A stretch of 64,000 nucleotides of DNA from the NCBI RefSeq assembly GCF_004117875.1, contig NZ_RAHW01000002.1, positions 682,001 through 746,000 on the forward strand. The letters are read 5' to 3'. Positions 26,774 to 36,354 of this stretch are shown here, one piece after another (positions within the stretch are counted from its first letter, which is position 1; the number at the start of each line of letters is the position of its first letter). The notes beneath the pieces are model-generated. The model searched no databases, had not been told where the DNA came from, and saw only the letters and a program-made list of their open reading frames with translations. The translations under genes were made by a program, and so were the position numbers. Origin of the DNA: Geomonas oryzae. Lineage in GTDB: Bacteria; Desulfobacterota; Desulfuromonadia; Geobacterales; Geobacteraceae.

Positions 26774-27580
26774 TCAGCGCCCCTTGTAGGTGGGGGGCCG
26801 TTTCTCGAGGAAGGCGTCGACCGCCTCAAGATGGTCCTCGGTGTGGTGTGCGAAAGACTGGAAGCAGGCGCAGAGATCGAGGAAGTCGGGGAGATCGCTT
26901 CGCTGGGCGAGCTTCATCATCCGCTTGGTCAGCCTGAGCGTGACCGGAGGTTTGGACGCCATCTCGCGCGCAAGTTCCATCACGCGCGGCATGAGCTCGT
27001 CGGGTTCGACGACCTCCAGGAAGATCCCGAGCTTCAGCGCCTCGGCGGCGTCGACCACCCGCCCGGTGAAGATGAGTTCGGCGGCCCTCTGGTACCCCAG
27101 AAGCCGCTGCATGAACCAGGCGCCGCCGTCGCCGGGGGTGATGCCGAGGTTTATGAAGGTCTCCCCCACCTTGGCGCGGGTGGAGGCGATGCGGATGTCG
27201 CACATGTTGGCGAGGTCGAAACCGGCGCCGATGGCCGGGCCGTTCAAAGCGGCGATGACGGGGATCTCTGCTTTGTGCAGCAGAAGCGGGATCTGCTGAA
27301 TGCCGCGGCGGTACTTGTCCTGGACCTGCACGGGGGAGCCGCCGAAGGTGCCGCTTTGGGACTGCATCTCCTTCACGTTCCCGCCGGAGGAGAACGCCGA
27401 TCCTGAGCCGGTCATGACCAGTACGGAGACGCGATCCTCGCGGTTGATCCAGTTGACGGTGGTGATGATGTCTTCGGTGAGGGCAGTTCCGGTGAGAGCG
27501 TTGCGAACATCGTCGCGTTGGAAGGTCAGTACGGCGACCCTATCCTCCAGGGTCAGGGTGCAATCCTTGAGCTGCGGCAT
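26774..27580 (-). CDS. enoyl-CoA hydratase/isomerase family protein
   Basis: 268 aa. The start at 27580 (MPQLKDCTLTLEDRVAVLTF) follows AAAGGAGGG. The crotonase fold shows SAFSSGGNVKEM, NGPAIGAGFDLANMCDIRIA and GITPGDGGAWFMQRLLGYQR. In the position where a classic hydratase has its second Glu, the sequence reads TPGDGGA, so Asp rather than Glu is present and the activity may be isomerase or another crotonase reaction. It is followed immediately by the amidohydrolase gene, two bases apart, suggesting linked function. Confidence 0.85.
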   Translation of the reverse strand: MPQLKDCTLTLEDRVAVLTFQRDDVRNALTGTALTEDIITTVNWINREDRVSVLVMTGSGSAFSSGGNVKEMQSQSGTFGGSPVQVQDKYRRGIQQIPLLLHKAEIPVIAALNGPAIGAGFDLANMCDIRIASTRAKVGETFINLGITPGDGGAWFMQRLLGYQRAAELIFTGRVVDAAEALKLGIFLEVVEPDELMPRVMELAREMASKPPVTLRLTKRMMKLAQRSDLPDFLDLCACFQSFAHHTEDHLEAVDAFLEKRPPTYKGR

Positions 27581-27664
27581 GGCAGGACCCTCCTTTGGAT
27601 TGGGTATGAGCGAAAAATTCCTGGCGGTACTTTTCATGGTGGACCTCCGTCCCTGCTGTAAAAA

Positions 27665-28519
27665 TCATCTCTCCATAGTCGCTTGAAAAACCCCCTGCAC
27701 CAGTTTGATCCGCTGTTCTTCAAGGTTTCGTAACTGATTCTCGGTCATGCGGGGAAAATCGTCCCCAAGGAGGAGCTGCAAGCCGAACGGGTTTCGCGGC
27801 GCGTCGTCCCCCTTTTGCCGCCTCGCCCGAAACCAGGCGAGCCCCTCCTCCGTCACGTCCTTCCACACGAGGCTTCTGAACCCGGCCTCCGAGAGGAGCC
27901 CGCGGAACTCCCGCTCGTCGACCAGGAAGCTCCCGGAGGGGTCCCGCGCCCACGGCACCGGGAAACATACCTCACCTCCCGGGCCGGAGAGCACCTCGTA
28001 GCAGGCGAGCCTGCCGCCAGGTGCGAGTACGCGACGGATCTCCCGGTAGAAACGGCGCTTGTCGTCGATGTTCATCGAGACGTGCTGGGTCCAGACCACG
28101 TCGAACACGCCGTCCCCGAAAGGGAGCGTCAGCGCGTTCGCCTGGAGGTAGGCCACTTTAGAGCTCATGCCGAGCCGCTCTGAGAGCATCCTCGCCCCCT
28201 CGCAGTAATCGGAGCTTTGGTCGATGCCGATAACGTGGCAGTCGAGAAGACGCGCTATGTGCCGTGCGGCGCCTCCCAGCCCGCAGCCGACATCCAGGAC
28301 GAGAAGCCCCGCCCCGGGCGCCAGCGCCGCCGCGAGTTCCTTGGTGGCCGCGGCGCCGCGCACGTGGAACTCGTCGATGGCTGCCAGCTCTTCGGGGCGC
28401 AGCCGGTCCGGGTCCTTTCCCGCCGCGACCAGGGCCGCCAGGACCTTCGATTCAAGATCCGGGCAGCGGTAGTGCGCGGCGACGGCGCCAGTTGCTCTTG
28501 ACTCGTGCGCGGGCATCAT
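27665..28519 (-). CDS. SAM-dependent methyltransferase (class I)
   Basis: 284 aa, start MMPAHES at 28519 behind AGGAGG. Motif I is LLVLDVGCGLGGAARHIA, motif II VIGIDQSSDYCEGA, and a later VFDVVWTQHVSMNIDDK and VLAPGGRLACYEVL match the UbiE/sarcosine-methyltransferase type. The acceptor is unknown; quinone, lipid or small amine methylation are all possible. It lies 10 bases after the malic enzyme-Pta gene, inside the long minus-strand gene run. Its link to aromatic degradation is by position only. Confidence 0.85.
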   Translation of the reverse strand: MMPAHESRATGAVAAHYRCPDLESKVLAALVAAGKDPDRLRPEELAAIDEFHVRGAAATKELAAALAPGAGLLVLDVGCGLGGAARHIARLLDCHVIGIDQSSDYCEGARMLSERLGMSSKVAYLQANALTLPFGDGVFDVVWTQHVSMNIDDKRRFYREIRRVLAPGGRLACYEVLSGPGGEVCFPVPWARDPSGSFLVDEREFRGLLSEAGFRSLVWKDVTEEGLAWFRARRQKGDDAPRNPFGLQLLLGDDFPRMTENQLRNLEEQRIKLVQGVFQATMER

Positions 28520-28529
28520 GGACGCCTCC

Positions 28530-30872
28530 TCAGGCTCCGGCGAAGGCCCCCTCGTATGAAAGGGAGGCGGTCGCCTTCTTCTTTGCCGATGCAGCGGCAT
28601 CGGTGGCCTGTCTGCCGTTATTCTGCGCGTCGACCACGGCGATGGCGGCCATGTTGACGATGTCCATCACGTCGTCCCCCTGCTGCAGGATGTGCACCGG
28701 CTTGTTCATCCCCATGAGGATCGGGCCGATGGCGTCCGCCCCTCCGAGCTGCCGCAGCAGTTTATAGCAGATGTTCCCCGAGGTGAGGTCAGGGAAGACC
28801 AGGACGTTGGCGGCTTTTTTGAGGGTGGTGAAGGGGAAATTCGCTTGCAATAGTTCGGTGACCACGGCGGTGTCCGCCTGCATCTCCCCGTCGATGTCGA
28901 GCCCGGGCGCCCTCTGTTTCACCATCTCGACCGCGCTTCTCACCCGGTCGGCCTGCGGGTGCCGCACCGAACCGAAGTTGGACATGGAGAGCATGGCGAC
29001 GCTCGGCTCGATCTCGAGCATGCGCGCCTTCTCCGCGGCGAGGATCGCCGTCTCGGCGAGTTCCGCGGCGTCCGGGTCGATGCAGACGGTCGTGTCAGCC
29101 AGGAAATAGATCTCCTGCTTGAAGACCATCATGTAGAGGCCGTGCACGCTGGAGAGCCCGTCCTGCTTGCCGATCACCTGCAGGGCGGGACGGATGGTGT
29201 CGGCGTAGTTGGCGTCGACCCCTGCGAGCAGCGCGTCCGCGTCGCCGCGACGGACCATCATGCAGCCGAAGTGGGTGCGCGACTTGCGCGCCATGAGCCT
29301 GCGGCTCTCCGAGAGGGTGAGTCCCTTTCTCTGCCTCAGCAGGAAGAGTTCGTTCGCGTACGATTCCAGGTTCTCGTAATTGGCGGGATCGATGATGGTG
29401 ACGCCGCCGTTCAGGTCGATCTCCAGCGACTGGAGCGTGCAGCGGATCTTATCCTCGTTCCCAAGGAGAATGGGACGCGCGATCCCCTGTTCGACCAGCA
29501 CGTGGGCCGCGCGCAGCACCTTCTCGTTCTCCCCTTCCGGGAAGACCACGGTCTTCGGATCGCTCTTCGCCTTGTTGATGATCTGGCGCAGCGTCTCCTT
29601 GGATTTTCCCTGCAGCGACTCCAGGTGCTCCACGTACTTGTTCATGTCGGCGATCGGCTGACGCGCGACGCCGGACTCCATGGCCGCCTTGGCTATCGCC
29701 GGTGCGACCCGCAAGAGGGCCCTCGGATCGAACGGTTTCGGGATGATGTAATCGCGGCCGAAGCTGAATTTTACGTTGCCGTAGGCGCGGCAGACCGAAT
29801 CTGGGACCTCCTCGCGGGCAAGCTCCGCCAGCGCGAAGACAGCCGCCTTTTTCATCTCCTCGTTGATGGTCGTCGCGCGCACGTCGAGGGCGCCGCGGAA
29901 GATGAAGGGGAAGCCGAGGACGTTGTTGACCTGGTTCGGGTAGTCGCTTCGCCCGGTGGCGATCAAGACGTCGCCGCGCACCGCGTGCGCCTCTTCAGGT
30001 GTGATCTCGGGGTCCGGGTTCGCCATGGCGAAGATGATCGGGTTGGGCGCCATGCTGCGCACCATTTCCGGGGTTATGGCCCCCTTGGAGGAGAGACCGT
30101 ACATGACGTCGCATCCCACCGCCGCCTCTTCCAGCGTACGGAGCTTTGTGTCGGCGGCGAAGCGCTCCTTGTACTTGTTCATCCCCTCCGTTCTGCCCTT
30201 GTAGATGACTCCCTTGGTGTCACACATGATCAGGTTTTCCAGCTTGAGGCCGAGCGACAGGGCGAGGTTTACGCAGGCGTTGGCCGATGCACCGGCGCCG
30301 TTCACCACCATCCTCACTTCTTCGATCTTCTTGCCGACGAGCTCCAGGGCGTTGATGAGACCGGCGGCCGAGATGATCGCCGTTCCGTGCTGGTCGTCGT
30401 GGAAGACCGGGATGTTCATGGTCTTTTTGAGCTCTTCCTCGATGTAGAAGCACTCGGGAGCCTTGATGTCCTCAAGGTTTATGCCGCCGAAGGTCGGCTC
30501 CAGGAGCTGGCACGCCTTGATGATCTCGTCCGGGTCCTCGCTGTTCAGTTCGATGTCGAAGACGTCCACGTCGGCGAAGCGTTTGAAGAGAACCCCCTTC
30601 CCTTCCATGACCGGCTTGCCCGCGAGCGCGCCGATGTTGCCAAGCCCCAGGACCGCCGTGCCGTTGGATACCACCGCCACCAGGTTTCCCTTGGCGGTGT
30701 ACTGGTAGGCGTCCTCGGGGTTCTGCTCGATGGCGAGGCAGGGCTCGGCGACGCCGGGCGAATAGGCGAGTGACAGATCCTGCGCGGTCTGGCACGGCTT
30801 CGTGGCGATTACCTCGATCTTTCCCTTACGACCGGTGGCGTGATATTCCAGTGCATCGGACATCTTCTTCAT
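28530..30872 (-). CDS. maeB: NADP-dependent malic enzyme fused to a phosphate acetyltransferase-like domain
   Basis: 780 aa, the usual MaeB size. Residues 1-430 are malic enzyme: [41 protein letters not shown], and metal and substrate residues in [16 protein letters not shown]. Residues about 440-760 match PTA ([20 protein letters not shown], then [15 protein letters not shown]), which in this family is normally regulatory and binds acetyl-CoA rather than being catalytic. It makes pyruvate and CO2 from malate. Beside a predicted glutaconyl-CoA:pyruvate transcarboxylase, it could regenerate the pyruvate acceptor. Confidence 0.94.
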   Translation of the reverse strand: MKKMSDALEYHATGRKGKIEVIATKPCQTAQDLSLAYSPGVAEPCLAIEQNPEDAYQYTAKGNLVAVVSNGTAVLGLGNIGALAGKPVMEGKGVLFKRFADVDVFDIELNSEDPDEIIKACQLLEPTFGGINLEDIKAPECFYIEEELKKTMNIPVFHDDQHGTAIISAAGLINALELVGKKIEEVRMVVNGAGASANACVNLALSLGLKLENLIMCDTKGVIYKGRTEGMNKYKERFAADTKLRTLEEAAVGCDVMYGLSSKGAITPEMVRSMAPNPIIFAMANPDPEITPEEAHAVRGDVLIATGRSDYPNQVNNVLGFPFIFRGALDVRATTINEEMKKAAVFALAELAREEVPDSVCRAYGNVKFSFGRDYIIPKPFDPRALLRVAPAIAKAAMESGVARQPIADMNKYVEHLESLQGKSKETLRQIINKAKSDPKTVVFPEGENEKVLRAAHVLVEQGIARPILLGNEDKIRCTLQSLEIDLNGGVTIIDPANYENLESYANELFLLRQRKGLTLSESRRLMARKSRTHFGCMMVRRGDADALLAGVDANYADTIRPALQVIGKQDGLSSVHGLYMMVFKQEIYFLADTTVCIDPDAAELAETAILAAEKARMLEIEPSVAMLSMSNFGSVRHPQADRVRSAVEMVKQRAPGLDIDGEMQADTAVVTELLQANFPFTTLKKAANVLVFPDLTSGNICYKLLRQLGGADAIGPILMGMNKPVHILQQGDDVMDIVNMAAIAVVDAQNNGRQATDAAASAKKKATASLSYEGAFAGA

Positions 30873-30940
30873 AGCAGCATTCCCTCCAAGGCAAGTGACA
30901 TTATATGTTTGGGGGAATTGGGGTTAGCTTCGTTCAGAAG

Positions 30941-30994
30941 CAAATCCCCCCTGTCCCCCCTTCGCAAAGGGGGGAACGTTGGGGCTTGTTCAGC
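30941..30994. repeat. family C repeat
   Basis: CCCCCCTGTCCCCCCTTCGC, then AAAGGGGGGAACGTTGGGGC, lies between the carboxyltransferase stop (31046) and the malic enzyme start. The centre CCCCCCTTCGCAAAGGGGGG is a hairpin. Related units are at 17991, 59457 and 59617. Confidence 0.75.
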
Positions 30995-31045
30995 ACCGAT
31001 GGGCCAGGCCCCATCAACAAAATGGTGGGCGTGGCTCGCTCGGTA

Positions 31046-33115
31046 CTACTGCACGGTCAGCAGGAGCTGGCCGATGTCGACAGCGTTTCCTTCCTTGATC
31101 ATGATCTGGGTTACGACGCCGTCCTTCTCGGCGAAGATCTCGTTCTCCATCTTCATCGCTTCGAGGATGAGAAGCAGATCGCCCTCCTGAACGGCCTGCC
31201 CCTGCTCGACCTCGATCTTCCAGACGTTCCCGGCCAGAGGGGCCACGACGCCTCCCTCGGCGGGAGCGGCTGCGGTCGCTGCTGCGGCGGGTGCCGATGC
31301 GACCTCGGCATCGTCGGCGCCGACGATGGTGACCAGCGCGGCGCCGATGTCGACGGCGGTCCCCTCCTCGATGTGGATGGAGGCCACGACCCCGTCGCGG
31401 TCGGCGAAGATCTCGTTCTCCATTTTCATCGCTTCGAGAATCAGGAGCAGATCCCCTTCCTGGACCTGCTGACCCGGCTCGCACTCGATCTTCCAGACGT
31501 TGCCCGCGAGGGGCGAAACGATGGTCTGGCCGGAAGCCGCGACAGGTGCCGCCGCCGGGGCCGTGCCGCCGACGGCTGAGGCTGCCGCTGCCGCGACTGC
31601 TGCCGCACCGGTCGCCTTCGCCACCTGCACCACGAAGGTCTGGCCGCCGCCGGTTACGGTATAGGTGTCGCCGCCGGTGATCTCGGCTGCCGCCGCTTTC
31701 TTGGGGGCCGCTTCCTCGCCGGTCGGTACCGGCTCGAACATGTCGGGGTTATCGCGATGCTCGAGGAATTTGAGGCCAACCTGCTGGAACAGCGCGTAAG
31801 TCAGCACGTCCTCCACCTCGTGGTCGCCGAACTTCAGGTGCTTCTCCTTGGAGATCTCGCGCAACTCTGCGGTTAGCTTGTCCATCTCGGCGTTCAAAAG
31901 GTCGGCCGGGCGGCAGGTGATCGGATCGGCGCCCGCCAGCACCTTCTGCTGCAGTTCCTTGTTCACCGGGGCCGAGGTCGCGCCGTACTCCCCTTTGAGG
32001 ACCGCGGCGGTCTCCTTGGTCATCGACTTGTAGCGCTCGCCGGTCAACACGTTGATGACCGCCTGGGTGCCGACGATCTGCGAGGTCGGGGTGACGAGCG
32101 GGATCATGCCGAGGTCCTCGCGGACCTTCGGGATCTCGGCCAGCACCAGATCCATCTTGTGCCCGGCGTTTTGCTCCTTCAGCTGGCTCTCCATGTTGGT
32201 GAGCATGCCGCCCGGAACCTGCGCGGTGATGATGCGGGCGTCGACCCCCTTGAGGGAGCCTTCGAACTTCGCGTACTTCTTGCGCACCACGGTGAAGTAG
32301 TCGGCGATCTCCTGCAGGAGCACCGTGTCGAGGCCGGTCGCCTTGTCGGTGTCGGCGAAGATCGCGGCCAGGGTCTCGGTGGGGGAATGGCCGTAGGTCA
32401 TGCTCATCGAGGAGATGGAGGTGTCGACGTTCTCAACCCCCGCCTCGATCGCCTTCACGTAGGCTGCGGTCGACATGCCGGTCGTCGCGTGGCACTGCAT
32501 GTGGATCGGGATCTTGACCGCCTTTTTAAGCGCCTTCACGAGGTCGTAGGCGGCGTAGGGGGCCATGAGACCCGCCATGTCCTTGATGCAGAGCGAGTGC
32601 GCCCCCATGTCCTCGATCCTTTTCGCGAGGTCGACCCATTTGGGGATGGTATCCACCGGGCTCACCGTGTAGGAGAGCGTTCCCTGCGCGTGCTTGCCCT
32701 GCTTGATGACCGCCTTGATGGCGGTGTCCAGGTTGCGCGGGTCGTTCATGGCGTCGAAGACGCGGAAGACGTCGATGCCGTTCACCGCGGAGCGCTCGAC
32801 GAACTTCTCGACCACGTCGTCGGCGTAGTGGCGGTACCCCAGGATGTTCTGACCGCGGAAGAGCATCTGCTGCGGCGTGTTGGGCATCGCCTTTTTCAGT
32901 TCGCGCAGGCGCTCCCAGGGGTCCTCGCCCAGGAAGCGGATACAGGAGTCGAAGGTGGCGCCGCCCCACATCTCGATGGACCAGTAGCCGACTTGGTCGA
33001 GCTTCGCGGCGATGGGGAGCATGTCGTCCAGGCGCAGGCGGGTGGCGAACAGGGACTGGTGGGCGTCCCTGAGGACGACTTCGGTGATGCCTAAAGGTTT
33101 CGTTGTCTTGGCCAT
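31046..33115 (-). CDS. pyruvate/oxaloacetate carboxyltransferase with two biotinyl domains
   Basis: 689 aa; start [20 protein letters not shown] at 33115 after GAGG. The N-terminal 460 residues are the 5S/OadA-type carboxyltransferase: [11 protein letters not shown] (metal Asp), the [13 protein letters not shown] segment with the Lys, and the metal pair in [14 protein letters not shown]/OadA conserved domain follows. After Ala/Pro linkers come two biotinyl domains in tandem, each with EAMKMEN; the biotin lysines are 564 and 655. No OadB/OadG-like pump subunit lies nearby. Beside GcdA it would move CO2 from biotin to pyruvate, giving oxaloacetate. A pyruvate carboxylase B subunit role is the alternative, but no biotin carboxylase gene is in the window. 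Confidence 0.85.
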   Translation of the reverse strand: MAKTTKPLGITEVVLRDAHQSLFATRLRLDDMLPIAAKLDQVGYWSIEMWGGATFDSCIRFLGEDPWERLRELKKAMPNTPQQMLFRGQNILGYRHYADDVVEKFVERSAVNGIDVFRVFDAMNDPRNLDTAIKAVIKQGKHAQGTLSYTVSPVDTIPKWVDLAKRIEDMGAHSLCIKDMAGLMAPYAAYDLVKALKKAVKIPIHMQCHATTGMSTAAYVKAIEAGVENVDTSISSMSMTYGHSPTETLAAIFADTDKATGLDTVLLQEIADYFTVVRKKYAKFEGSLKGVDARIITAQVPGGMLTNMESQLKEQNAGHKMDLVLAEIPKVREDLGMIPLVTPTSQIVGTQAVINVLTGERYKSMTKETAAVLKGEYGATSAPVNKELQQKVLAGADPITCRPADLLNAEMDKLTAELREISKEKHLKFGDHEVEDVLTYALFQQVGLKFLEHRDNPDMFEPVPTGEEAAPKKAAAAEITGGDTYTVTGGGQTFVVQVAKATGAAAVAAAAASAVGGTAPAAAPVAASGQTIVSPLAGNVWKIECEPGQQVQEGDLLLILEAMKMENEIFADRDGVVASIHIEEGTAVDIGAALVTIVGADDAEVASAPAAAATAAAPAEGGVVAPLAGNVWKIEVEQGQAVQEGDLLLILEAMKMENEIFAEKDGVVTQIMIKEGNAVDIGQLLLTVQ

Positions 33116-33196
33116 TTCGAACCTCGCGATTGTTCGTGTATTTTGTGTTCCATAGAGAGTCATTGCTCCTCCCCCTCCGGGGGAGGGAACGGATCG

Positions 33197-34954
33197 TTAC
33201 CCCCTGATGATCCTCGGCAGGAGCATCTGGTGCACCGGGGTGATCGATTTCGGGTTCTGGTAGTTCGCACCGGTGAAGGCCTGGATGTACCTGCGCAGCT
33301 CGGGAAGCTCGACGATCTCGTCGACGAATCCGCTGATGGCGCAGTAGGCGGGACGCGACTTCTCCTGGTAGTCCTGGATCATCTGGTTCATCTTCCCGAT
33401 GACCGGTACGAGGTCGTTGCCGGAATCCTGCTCCTTCACCAGGCGGCGCGCGTAGGAGGCGGCGGCCGCGGTCTCACCGTGCATCACGTAGATCTCGGTG
33501 AGCGGGGTGCCCAAGGTGAAGGCGTTGTTGTTGTTCGCCTGCGGGCCGCACATGATATAGTGCGCCGCCGCGGTTCCCTTCCTCAGCACGACGCACATCA
33601 TGGAGAGCTCGGTCTGCTCGATGGAGTAGACCAGCGACTGCCCGAGCGCCAGCAGTTCGGCTTCCTCGGCGAGGTCGCCGACGTCGATGCCGGTGGTGTC
33701 CTGGAGCCAGACGATCGGGAGGTTGTCGCGACCGCAAAGCGTCACGAACTCGGCCTGCTTGATGAGCCCCTCGCGGTAATGCTTGCCACCCACGGCCGGG
33801 TAAGCGCCCTTCGCGTACTCGGGGTACCCGGGGAAGACCCCCTGGCGGTTGCCGATGAAGGCGACAGGGAAGCCGTCCACCTTGGCGATGCCGGTATAGA
33901 CCTCGCGCCCGTAGTCGGGGCGGTATTCCATGAATTCGCTGTTGTCGGTGAGGCGCGCGAGGATCTGGATGGCGTCGTAGGGGCGTTTCTGGTTGGCGGG
34001 GAGGATCATGTTGAGATCCTCGACCGGGAACCTGGGCGGAGCGGGGGCGGCGACGCGGAACATCGCCGGGTCGTAGGCGGGCATCATGCGCATGTAGTCC
34101 TTGATGCCGTCGAGGACGCCGGTCTCGGTGTCGTGCACCTCGCGGAAGTAGGCGGTCTGGTCGAAATGGGTCTCGACGCGGCCGGGGTCCTTCGCCTTGA
34201 AGGTGCGGGTGGCGTCGATCAGTGCCTGGGCGGCCTCCGCGTCGATATGCCCCTTGGGGTTCATGCCGCCGACGATGCCCGCGCCGCCGACGGCGATGTT
34301 CGCGCCGTCATGGGCAAGGAGGATGGTCGGGCTGATCCCCTGGTAGCCGCCGCCCGCTGGGTTGGTGCCGTAGATGCCGTTGAGGATCGGGATGCCCAGG
34401 TGGTTCAGGTCGGCGTGACGGTAGAAGGGAGCGCCGCTCGAACGGCGACCGGCGTACACCGTCTCCTGCTCCATCAGTTTCACCCCGGAGCAGTTGGTGA
34501 GCCAGACCAGCGGGACGTTCAGGCGCTTGGCCATGTCGGTGACCATGAGGATGTTCTCGGACTGCCCGGCGATCCAGGCGCCCGCCATCACCTTGTTGTC
34601 GAAGCCGATAATGACCGCCCATCTTCCCTCGATGCGCCCGATGCCGTTCACGACCCCGGTGCACCCTTCCTCGTTGTTCTTCGGGTTGTAGAGCGTGTGC
34701 AGCGGCGCCCAGGTCCCGGGATCGACGAGGTATTCCAGGCGATCGTAGATGGTCATCCCGCCGCGGTCGTGGACCTTCTTGGCCGGGATGCCAGCGTTTT
34801 TCACGCGCTCGGTCTCCCGGTTGAGCACCTCCACCTGCTCCTTGACGAGCTCCACGTTTTCCTGCGAACGCTTGACCTCCGCATCGCTCAGTGCCTTGCC
34901 GATATCGGCCATCTTCTCGAAATAAGGGCGCAGCGGTGTTTGCTTCCGTGCCAT
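33197..34954 (-). CDS. gcdA: glutaconyl-CoA decarboxylase alpha-type carboxyltransferase
   Basis: 585 aa, near the 587 of the known glutaconyl-CoA decarboxylase alpha subunit. It has two carboxyltransferase (crotonase-like) halves: CTGVVNGIGRIEGRWAVIIG, then GGAGIVGGMNPKGHID, and in the second half FPVAFIGNRQGVFPG, WLQDTTGIDVGD and MCGPQANNNNAFTLG. The enzyme transfers CO2 from glutaconyl-CoA to a biotin carrier, giving crotonyl-CoA. It lies between a glutaryl-CoA dehydrogenase gene and the biotinylated pyruvate carboxyltransferase. The beta (sodium pump), gamma and delta subunits of the pumping complex are absent from this window. Confidence 0.87.
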   Translation of the reverse strand: MARKQTPLRPYFEKMADIGKALSDAEVKRSQENVELVKEQVEVLNRETERVKNAGIPAKKVHDRGGMTIYDRLEYLVDPGTWAPLHTLYNPKNNEEGCTGVVNGIGRIEGRWAVIIGFDNKVMAGAWIAGQSENILMVTDMAKRLNVPLVWLTNCSGVKLMEQETVYAGRRSSGAPFYRHADLNHLGIPILNGIYGTNPAGGGYQGISPTILLAHDGANIAVGGAGIVGGMNPKGHIDAEAAQALIDATRTFKAKDPGRVETHFDQTAYFREVHDTETGVLDGIKDYMRMMPAYDPAMFRVAAPAPPRFPVEDLNMILPANQKRPYDAIQILARLTDNSEFMEYRPDYGREVYTGIAKVDGFPVAFIGNRQGVFPGYPEYAKGAYPAVGGKHYREGLIKQAEFVTLCGRDNLPIVWLQDTTGIDVGDLAEEAELLALGQSLVYSIEQTELSMMCVVLRKGTAAAHYIMCGPQANNNNAFTLGTPLTEIYVMHGETAAAASYARRLVKEQDSGNDLVPVIGKMNQMIQDYQEKSRPAYCAISGFVDEIVELPELRRYIQAFTGANYQNPKSITPVHQMLLPRIIRG

Positions 34955-35020
34955 GGCAGATTCCTCTCATTGAATTTGAAAAGCGCGTTTGCGCTGATTG
35001 AATGCGGGACGGTCTGCGCT

Positions 35021-35113
35021 CCTCCCCCCGGAGGGGGGAGGCTGGGAGGGGGGAAAATCTTCAGGCTTTCGCCCTCTTCCCCCTCCCTAGCCCTCCCCCT
35101 CCGGGGGAGGGGA
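35021..35113. repeat. family B palindromic repeat, copy 2
   Basis: CTCCCCCCGGAGGGGGGAGG, then CTGGGAGGGGGGAAA, a variable centre, then the complementary CCCCCTCCCTAGCCCTCCCC and CTCCGGGGGAGGGG. It fills most of the gap between the gcdA and glutaryl-CoA dehydrogenase genes. A bare fragment of the same family is at 33168-33189, just before the next gene. Confidence 0.8.
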
Positions 35114-35146
35114 TATCACACAGGCCTGTCTCTAGCGGCCGACCAC

Positions 35147-36304
35147 TTACCGGTTGATCACGTCGCCCAGGGCGAAACCGGCGATGATGGTCTTCTGGAT
35201 GTTGCTCGTCCCCTCGACGGTTCTGAGCGACATGGAGTCGCGCAGCCAGCGCTCGGCCGGGTACTCGGTGGAGAAGCCGTAGCTGCCGAAGATCTTCATG
35301 GTCTCGGTCGCCGCGTGCACGGCCGCCTCGGAGGCGAAAAGCTTGGCCATGGAGGTCTGGTACTGGTTCGGAAGCCCCTGGTCCTTCAGCCAGGCGGCCT
35401 GGTAGACGAGAAGCCGCGCCGCCTCGTGCTCGGCGACCATCTCGGCTATGGAGGCCTGTATCATCTGGTAGGAACCGATCTTCTTGCCGAACTGGGTCCT
35501 TTCGTTCGCGTAGCCGATGGCCGCCTCGATGGCGCCCGCACCGATCCCGAGTGCGCCCGCCGCGCAGCTGATGCGGGTGTTGTTCAGCTGCCACATGCAG
35601 ATCTGGAAACCCTGCCCCACTTCGCCAAGCACCGAGTCCTTGGGGATCTTCGCCTGGTTGAAGGAGATCTCGCCGGTCGGGGCGCAGTGCAGGCCGACCT
35701 TGCTCTCGATGGCGGCGGTGATGATTCCTTCGTTCCCCTTCAGGTTGATGATGAAACAGGTGAGACCCTTGTGCTTCGCGGCGCGGTCGGTGACGGCGTA
35801 GAGAAGCCCCCAGTCGCCGACATGGGCGTTGGAGATCCACATCTTCTGGCCGTTGATCTCCCAGTGGTCGCCGCGGTCGGTGGCGGTGGTCCCCATGCTC
35901 ACGACGTCCGAGCCGGAGTTCGGCTCCGTGATGGCGAAAAAGCCGAAGGATTCGGCGCTTACCCAGTCAGGGATGAAGCGTTCCTTCTGCTCCTTGGTGC
36001 CGAACTTGTTGACGGTGAGTGAGGGGCCGATGTTCTGCATGTTGAGCGGCAGCCTGGAGGATCCGCTCACGGTGGCGAGCTGTTCGGCGAGGATCACCGA
36101 CTCGAGGAAACCACATCCGTTGCCGCCGTACTCCTCGGGAAGGGCGCAGCCGAAGAACCCGAGGGAGGCCATCTTTTTCACCAGTTCGGGACGGAAGGTG
36201 TGGTTCGCCTCGTCCTCCTTCAGGTTGGGAAGGATCTCCTTCTGCGCGAAATCCCTCGCCATATCCTGCATCATCTTTTGTTCATCCGTTAACCCGAACC
36301 GCAT
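35147..36304 (-). CDS. gcdH: glutaryl-CoA dehydrogenase, non-decarboxylating signature
   Basis: 385 aa acyl-CoA dehydrogenase. FAD motifs FAITEPNSGSD and WISNAHVGDWG are intact; the catalytic base is Glu364 in RTVEGTSNIQK. Aligned by eye with human GCDH, Arg84 matches the carboxylate-binding Arg94, Ala77 replaces Glu87 and Val363 replaces Tyr369. A Tyr-to-Val exchange at this site is the reported mark of the non-decarboxylating enzyme of Desulfococcus, which releases glutaconyl-CoA. This fits the glutaconyl-CoA carboxyltransferase gene directly downstream. Substrate choice by Arg84 is inferred; another acyl-CoA substrate is the alternative. A family A repeat precedes it, so the link to bamI transcription is uncertain. 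Confidence 0.8.
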   Translation of the reverse strand: MRFGLTDEQKMMQDMARDFAQKEILPNLKEDEANHTFRPELVKKMASLGFFGCALPEEYGGNGCGFLESVILAEQLATVSGSSRLPLNMQNIGPSLTVNKFGTKEQKERFIPDWVSAESFGFFAITEPNSGSDVVSMGTTATDRGDHWEINGQKMWISNAHVGDWGLLYAVTDRAAKHKGLTCFIINLKGNEGIITAAIESKVGLHCAPTGEISFNQAKIPKDSVLGEVGQGFQICMWQLNNTRISCAAGALGIGAGAIEAAIGYANERTQFGKKIGSYQMIQASIAEMVAEHEAARLLVYQAAWLKDQGLPNQYQTSMAKLFASEAAVHAATETMKIFGSYGFSTEYPAERWLRDSMSLRTVEGTSNIQKTIIAGFALGDVINR

Positions 36305-36354
36305 GACGGCCTCCTTGTTTATTGGTTTTCCTGATAACCAGGATCTTGAATGTT

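Noticed and set aside
31046..34954. Sodium-pumping glutaconyl-CoA or oxaloacetate decarboxylase complex
   Set aside because: No membrane beta subunit and no small gamma/delta subunits are encoded nearby; both carboxyltransferases are soluble proteins.
33143..36022. Plus-strand open frame of 959 codons
   Set aside because: Antisense shadow of the gcdA and glutaryl-CoA dehydrogenase genes; spans several minus-strand gene junctions and repeats.
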